DNA from: Eleginops maclovinus
Lineage: Eukaryota > Chordata > Actinopteri > Perciformes > Eleginopidae
Assembly (NCBI RefSeq): GCF_036324505.1
Contig: NC_086355.1
Span: forward strand, 24,486,518-24,550,517
Reading direction: 5' to 3'
DNA length: 64,000 nucleotides
The position numbers and the translations under genes are program-made. The notes beneath the pieces are model-generated. The model saw nothing but the letters and a program-made list of their open reading frames with translations. It had not been told where the DNA came from and searched no databases. This document shows positions 58,197 through 64,000 of the stretch, in pieces. The first letter of the stretch is position 1. Each line of letters starts with the position of its first letter.

Positions 58197-61145
58197 TTAC
58201 ATGCTTTTAAGCTCTGCACTTTTGGTGGCAATTTCATCCCCCAGAACCTTAAGCTGGGAGAGCTTGTCTTTGGCAGCCCTCCTCAGAGCATTTGATTTTG
58301 AAATCAGATGTGCCATTTTGCTCCCAGCCTTGCCCTCTGCTTGCTCTGCCAACTCATCTGCCTCTTTGCCCAGGCTCTCAGTAACTTTATGTAGACTGTC
58401 CCTCTTGACTTTCAGGTCTTGTAACTGCTCCTCCGCGTGTGCCCTTTTCTTCCCTTGTGTCTCTGTCTCCTTCTTCTTCCTCTGTTCGTCCAAATGCACA
58501 CGGTACCGTGACCTGGCAGCCATGACAGATTTCATTAGGTCAGGTGTAAGTGGAACCTTGGTAACGCCCCCATGTATTGCAACATAGTCGTAAACAAGCC
58601 TGTGTGCGACCAATGTTTCTTCTTGCATATTCTCCGTCTCGATCTCTTTGTTCACTGAGAAGCCTCTCTCTACAGACGCCTGACCATGAGAAAGCAGTAA
58701 AAGGGTCTTGCAAAACGCCCAAAGATCTGGGTATGCCTTGCCGATGAAGCCATGAAGGAAGACATCTAGCCTCTTTTGCATTGGCTTGAAGGAGATGAAA
58801 TCTTCATGCCTGCACTCCACAGACAACGCAGCATCGAACTGTTGGAGAATGGTGTCCCCTGAGACAAAAAGATGTAAAAATAAATTTACTTATGGCTTCC
58901 ATTTAGTCATCACCATTGTGGCTTTCCTTACAGCTCTGTGGGGGTACAGTCTTTAAACCACACAAAACGGGTGCATGGAAATGATTTGCTGGAGTAACCT
59001 AACTTAAGAGATCTACACTCAAATATATTGTGATCATATTTTGACATACAATAAATACTGATCAGTTGCTAAATGCAGATGCTAAATATAATATACAAGA
59101 TTATCTGAAAGTGGCACGCATAATTTTCCTCAGCCCTTTCTAGAACTCCTAGTACCAGCACAAACTCCTCCTGCCAGCTGCCTGTTGAGCAGAAATGTCT
59201 GCACAAGTCCCTTCATCTTTGCCTTGCAGCCGTCTGGATCACTGCTCATCACTGTGGGGTCTAGACAATCCATCTGCCTAACGGTACTGTACTTAAGAGG
59301 ACTCTTCTCCTGTACTTTCTTCACCATACTTGAGAGTCCTTGCATGCAGTCCCTTTTAAATTCAAGAATCCTGAGGTCTGAACTTTTGCTGTTCTGTACA
59401 GAGAAATGCGAAAGGAATGTAAGCAAAAATGCTGTACACATGGGCTTCCCCCTGATAATCTTTGACATTAAGCTATTAGTACCTTGAGGGCCTCCTCAGC
59501 ACCCAAGCCAATATCAACACAGTGCACCGGCATCAAGATATTCTTGTCACCTATGTCCAGTTTGGTAAGCTGGGCTGTGGTGATGTCCTGCAGAACCTCT
59601 CGTTTCACGAAACGACGCATCAGACTCTGTTGGACGATAACAAAAGAAACATTTCAATTACATAATTACTTTGCAAAATACTGTGTACCATTTTGACTGC
59701 TGTAGATTTGCTGTGAATGTGTCTTTGTTCACAACTGTATTTGTTTAATTACAGGCATACATAATGCTTTACTTTTGAGCTGGCGGTGTAATGGGGTGGG
59801 TGGGTGGGCTGGCATCATAACCACACCAAAACTCTCAAAATCAATATAATGCAATCATAAAATCCATACATCCATTTCATGACAGTTTCCTAAATAATGT
59901 TCTGCTCATTAGAAAAGTCCTCATTCATTCTCTCACACAGCAATTGCAGAGCACTACTTCAGAAAATGAATAAACCAAATCTCCCAATGATCAAAATATT
60001 TTCACTAAGAAACGTTTGGACATGGTGACAGAGACAACTGTATATGCGGATCAGACGCGCAGCCACACACCTTCCGATTTTAAATGGAGCCCCTTTTCAT
60101 AACAGGAGATGAAATCGTTCGTCGGTCTTTGCATTACGTTTGGGATCATAAAACTACCGCAACACGGAAGTTGTATGATCCCTGCCGTAATGCAGAGACC
60201 GACGAATAACATACATCCCCAACAATGACAAATCAACTATGCTGCGTTACGCAGCAACCGACATCTGGGGCCATGTTGTTGTTATGCAACAACCGGTGCT
60301 GGGGGCAATGTTGCGTTACGATAAACCCGGTGTGACAGCTGGCTACCCCGTAACAAGATGTTACTCCAGATGTAAGAAACGCAGCGATTGGCCAAAAGTA
60401 CTTCTATTAATTTTAATCAAGAGTGACATTTTTACGACCAATCAGTGGATAAAAATAATACAAAAAAAGCACTTACTTTGATCTCCTTCAGCAAGTCGTT
60501 TGCTGTGGCATGGCCCATAAATTGTGAGCCCAGGTACCGGGACTGTACCTGGCCGTCATCCCAGTACCTTACGTGAAGGTCCAGTTGCTTCCTCTTTGTT
60601 GCGTGGTTAAGACTTTCGTCAAACATAATGACGAAGGGCCCGGTCACCTTTGAGATAAGCTCTTTTTTGACGAACTCTGCCACTCCAAATCGGAGTATGT
60701 ACGACGTCTTGTCTCTCCCGCATTGGAATGTTTTGGCAACTGTGGAGTCGGGGAACATCGCTTGGAAAAGCTCTCCGATGCCGTCATTGGATCTGCATGA
60801 CTGGTGTTTAGCCACTGTGTTAAGCGCCCACAGAACTTCTGCCTTCATTGTATCAGTGGAGCCCAATAGATCACGAATATAACCCGTATTATTTATTGAC
60901 GACGTGCTGCTTGCTACTGAACAGAACTGGGCAATTCCATGGGAATTGCGTGCTGCATTTGCCGACTCCTGGTGTTTGCTGGATTTTGTGTGAGACTCCA
61001 GTGCCTTGATGCCCAGGGTCCCGAGTTTAAGAGTTCTTTTGCAAAACGTGCAGTATGCCTCACTGTCATCAGCGGGAACGCGTTTCAGCCAGTCTGCAAA
61101 TTGCCCTATTGAGAGCCAATTGTCGTTGAATTTACATTTACCCAT
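58197..61145 (-). CDS. hAT transposase, four in-phase exons (570 aa), likely missing catalytic middle
   Basis: Exons (minus strand): 61145-60477, 59626-59483, 59393-59156, 58858-58197. All junctions obey GT/AG and the phases fit (0, 0, 1). Exon 1 has a BED-like zinc finger (CTFCKRTLKLGTLGIKALE, then SHTKSSKH) and VIMFDESLNHATKRKQLDLH with the first catalytic D. Exon 4 carries the hAT dimerisation motif LLLSHGQASVERGFSVNKEI, then a charged coiled-coil tail. From memory of related fish copies, a symmetric exon with the second catalytic D and the insertion domain belongs between exons 1 and 2; the 850-bp interval here has no such text. The product would be stable but inactive, or could act as an end-binding competitor. 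Confidence 0.75.
60117..60210. other. Foldback of about 40-bp arms in the hAT intron
   Basis: The arm at 60117-60154 (GTTCGTCGGTCTTTGCATTACG...) and its reversed partner at 60170-60210 pair with a few mismatches around a 15-base loop. It lies in the stretch where the catalytic exon is expected, so it may be a nested MITE or a scar of the deletion. Confidence 0.6.
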
Positions 61146-61588
61146 CCTTTTTTTTAACTTTCTCCTGCCATTCGGACGTTATCCTACTTCGTAACTATTC
61201 CCGCCTTGCTCGCACACAGAGAATCAAAATACTTGCTGCTGCATCCTGTGACGACAGTACATTTCCGTTTCACATCTGTAGTTTTATTATTGTACGTTCC
61301 ACTAACAGCACATGTCATGTAGAACTACACGGACCATAACTGCCACCATAACAGAAAAAGAAAAAAACAGAACGGCGTGGAAAAGGACGTAAAAACAAAA
61401 CAAACAAAAAAAATAATCCTTTGTCGATATTTTGCATTGAAACGTAGGTCTTAAATTACTCAAACCCAATTTTAGACTTACACTGCGAAATATCTCTATA
61501 TTTTAGACTTTTTTAGGCCTTAAATTGAAAATGTGTAATTTTAGACTTTTTTAGACTTTTTAAGACCCCGCGGACACCCTGGTTAAAC

Positions 61589-62910
61589 GTGGGGTGAGCT
61601 TACCATCAGCTGCAACACTATGGCATATTCATTTTAGACAAACGTTTTTTCTCTCAGTTAAATTGACCTGTGTAAGAAATGTTCGTTTATTTGAAGCCCA
61701 GGAGACGGTTTAAAATAAAGAAAGCAAAACTCCCTTAAAAGTTATAAAAGGAGTGTTTAATAAAAGGATGCAGCGGTAGGTTTTACAAAAGCTTCACAGC
61801 TGTGGCTCAATAGCCCGGGACACGCGTCCACAGGCCACTGACTGAGCGGAGCTCATCAGTAGTTACTGTCTGGCGGTCCGGAACAAAAGAGAGCTCGATT
61901 TCACAATCCTTACATGTTTTATAGAACCACCCCTTTCCGACCATACAATAAACAACTTCAAAATCAGACGCGCCCCGCTGTCGTGCTCTCATTGGTTGGT
62001 AGCGGGGGGCTGGATCCTCCTCTATAGGCTGACGTCGTCGGGGCGGGTCCTCTTATGACGTCACCGTCGCCATCTTGTTAGCGAAGTCCTGGAGCTGTCA
62101 TCTACGATAGTCTATTATGCAATTCTTAGGAGGTTTATCAGTTATTAAACAGGCAACTGTATCATTGCAGCATCAATGAGTGAGAGGTAGAGGCGGTGTG
62201 TTTAGTATGCAACTCCACTGGTCCTTCTCCCTCTACTCATATATACAAAACAATATTAGCTTTATGCTATCTGAGGCTAAAAACAACATCCTGTAATACT
62301 ACCGGAAATGGACAAATATGATCCGTCCAGAAACAGTGAATTATCTTTTAAAGTTCCGCTCTAATATATTGATTATTTCTAACACCTGCACATAGAATTT
62401 GTAATCTACTTCTGTAAATGCCATTTTGTACATGTAATAGGTTATGTTAACCACAGTATAACAATCAATTTTGGATGAGGGCAAATTGTGTTAGCCTTGA
62501 CGCTAACTACTACACAATGAGCTTGAGCTGGCACGCTGGAAATCATCTCTCCCTGTAGACCTATCGTGGTAATTCTATTTGAGCATTTGTAGGTTTTCAC
62601 CATCTAGCTAGATATTTTTCCACTAACGACCAACTTTTTGCAATATATTGACGACGATGGACGATTGTAGGCTTTTAAAATTTTATGTTAGACGTGCATA
62701 GATAGATGTAGTTAGCTAATCAGTATCACTGACTTCAAGTTCAGATGCATTTGACTGCAATACCACGTTAAGAACTTGGAAGTAATATAGTTGATAACGA
62801 AATTGAAATGACACATTTCAGACTGTAATTGCTTGTTAACACTTTGCGATGTATAGGGTAGTGATGATTTAAGTTGTTCTGCCGGGTTGGTGACGTTAGG
62901 TTAATGTACC
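61589..62910. other. Regulatory-looking, no coding frame
   Basis: Contains the GC-rich CRE/GC-box/YY1 block at 61985-62080. On the minus strand CTATAAAAC near 61915-61925 and a TTTATTAAAC word near 61757 give an LTR-like order, so an LTR remnant is an alternative reading. 62110-62910 is AT-rich and unremarkable. Confidence 0.35.
61985..62080 (+). promoter_or_regulatory. Probable CpG-rich promoter: CCAAT, GC box, CRE, YY1 words
   Basis: In order on +: ATTGG (inverted CCAAT) at 61991, GACGTC at 62031, GGGGCGGG around 62040-62047, a perfect CRE TGACGTCA at 62056-62063, and GCCATCTTG (YY1 consensus) at 62069-62077. This is the layout of TATA-less housekeeping promoters firing toward + near 62080, 1.6 kb before the coding start at 63696. 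Confidence 0.5.
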
Positions 62911-63411
62911 AAAATGTTAGCAAGTTAGCTTGACAACGTGGTTTCTGCCCAATGTGACTTTAACGTAGCATTACCAAAATGTTAGCAAGTTAGCTTGACA
63001 ACGTGGTTTCTGCCCAATGTGACTTTAACGTAGCATTACCAAAATGTTAGCAAGTTAGCTTGACAACGTGGTTTCTGCCCAATGTGACTTTAACGTAGCA
63101 TTACCAAAATGTTAGCAAGTTAGCTTGACAACGTGGTTTCTGCCCAATGTGACTTTAACGTAGCATTACCAAAATGTTAGCAAGTTAGCTTGACAACGTG
63201 GTTTCTGCCCAATGTGACTTTAACGTAGCATTACCAAAATGTTAGCAAGTTAGCTTGACAACGTGGTTTCTGCCCAATGTGACTTTAACGTAGCATTACC
63301 AAAATGTTAGCAAGTTAGCTTGACAACGTGGTTTCTGCCCAATGTGACTTTAACGTAGCATTACCAAAATGTTAGCAAGTTAGCTTGACAACCTGGTTTC
63401 TGCCCAAGGTG
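62911..63411. repeat. 65-bp minisatellite, about 7.7 copies
   Basis: Units start at 62911, 62976, 63041, 63106, 63171, 63236, 63301 and 63366. Each reads AAAATGTTAGCAAGTTAGCT, then a TTGACAACGTGG block, then a TGTGACTTTAACGTAGCATT block. The first seven look identical; the last is partial and diverged (CCTGG, CCAAGGTG). It lies in the intron just before the first coding exon of the host gene. Confidence 0.97.
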
Positions 63412-63692
63412 CCATCATTTGCAAGATGTTATGTTCTCGTGCTTAATTTGTGCCTGTCTGAAACCAGAAATAGTCTTGAGTTATTTCAACAATTGCTGAA
63501 TTGCAAAGAAAGTCATTAGGAAGACTGAAGGTCAGCTAACAAGTTTATTTGCACCCCCTAAATTAGCCTATTGGTACCATAACTCCGTGAGTGTTTATTA
63601 GACAATTACGTTTTCTAATAACTTTGCTCTGATTCTTCAGAGAATATTTTGATGGATATTAACAGTTATTCAACCTTCCTTAAATTTTACAG

Positions 63693-64000
63693 AAAATGCT
63701 GCTGCGTGTTTCGTTTGGTGGAGAGCAGAAGTACATAAAGCTGCCTGAAGTAACATTTGGTGATTTCTTGAGAGAAGGTAGGCACTTAATTTGGATTGAA
63801 AGTAGCCTAATTTGTTCAAGTTGCAATTGCATATTGCAATTATTTCTCATCAGAAATGTTTGTGCACTATTTATTTATTTTACTTAGTGAGTATTAAATT
63901 TAACATCGATGAAGATAGACGGTTGGACATCAAGATCCATGACCAGTCCAACACAGAGGTCGACGCTGAGGTTTTTGAGGAGGTCGTTAAAGAGTCTCAA
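63693..64000 (+). CDS. 5' part of a host gene with a ubiquitin/PB1-like N-terminus (partial)
   Basis: The coding exon 63693-63777 follows AATTTTACAG and starts ATG at 63696: MLLRVSFGGEQKYIKLPEVT, then FGDFLRE; the donor is AAG|GTAGGC. The next exon opens at 63888 after TTTACTTAG and continues in phase: VSIKFNIDEDRRLDIKIHDQ, then SNTEVDAEVFEEVVKESQ, running off the window. The pattern (short beta strands, a K-F helix, then D...TEVDAEVFEE) is like the PB1/ubiquitin-like head of large fish proteins annotated as uncharacterised. Function is unknown to me. Possible promoters lie at about 62080 or 57800; a minisatellite and a hAT element sit in the upstream region. Confidence 0.75.

Larger units (their letters stand above)
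58024..61580 (-). mobile_element. hAT transposon with 8-bp duplication, internally deleted
   Basis: The ends AGGGTGTCTGC... and ...GCGGACACCCT are flanked by GGTTAAAC on both sides (58016-58023 and 61581-61588), an exact 8-bp duplication. Subterminal repeats of TTTTAGACTTTTTTAGAC lie inside both ends. The transposase runs on the minus strand in four exons. It interrupts the presumed intron or promoter region of the host gene at the right edge. Confidence 0.9.

Overview
The window looks like euchromatic DNA of a ray-finned fish. The signs are the mix of Tc1, L2, Rex/CR1-like, L1/Tx1-like, hAT, Harbinger and BEL/Pao elements, spliced genes with GT/AG introns, a (GT)n microsatellite and a vertebrate-type tRNA-Gly. 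Very little of it is ordinary protein-coding host sequence. One host-type gene starts at the right edge (63.7 kb, + strand) and runs off the window.

Layout. 0-5.3 kb: diverged tandem repeats, a LINE tail, a frameshifted pseudogene of a multicopy PIN-like family, and a 751-bp Harbinger-type element that keeps only its MADF/Myb-like gene. 5.3-11.5 kb: a Tc1 element carrying an L2 LINE (itself carrying a short LINE tail) and a tRNA-derived SINE. 13.4-14.9 kb: a second, complete but mutated Tc1. 15.7-21.4 kb: a minus-strand LINE, an inserted two-exon SAM-like fragment, and a TIR element containing a hAT MITE. 23.3-24.5 kb: a solo LTR split by an L2 fragment. 24.5-32 kb: mostly AT-rich, with one MITE, one minus-strand LINE and one possible 60-bp exon.

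The main feature is at about 31.98-55.05 kb: a tandem array of about 455-470 bp units, each with one tRNA-Gly(UCC) gene. I count 26 tRNA loci: 19 match one 72-nt sequence exactly, 4 are point variants, 1 lacks one base, 1 is truncated and 1 is badly degraded next to a 500-N gap. The variants cluster at the left edge, and one of them carries anticodon UCA. The array has been hit by a BEL/Pao element (35341-40441) with LTRs that read as identical, by a two-gene Harbinger transposon (about 41978-46794) and by a LINE fragment (about 48682-49266). An L1/Tx1-like LINE closes its right side.

The right end (57.6-64 kb) holds promoter-like blocks with CCAAT, E2F, CRE, GC-box and YY1 words, a 3.56-kb hAT element with four in-phase exons, a 65-bp minisatellite, and the first coding exons of the host gene. 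The strongest second-look items are the homogenised tRNA-Gly array with its UCA edge copy, the BEL copy that lost its integrase core in frame yet has fresh-looking ends, and the Harbinger element whose left end has become a perfect hairpin.
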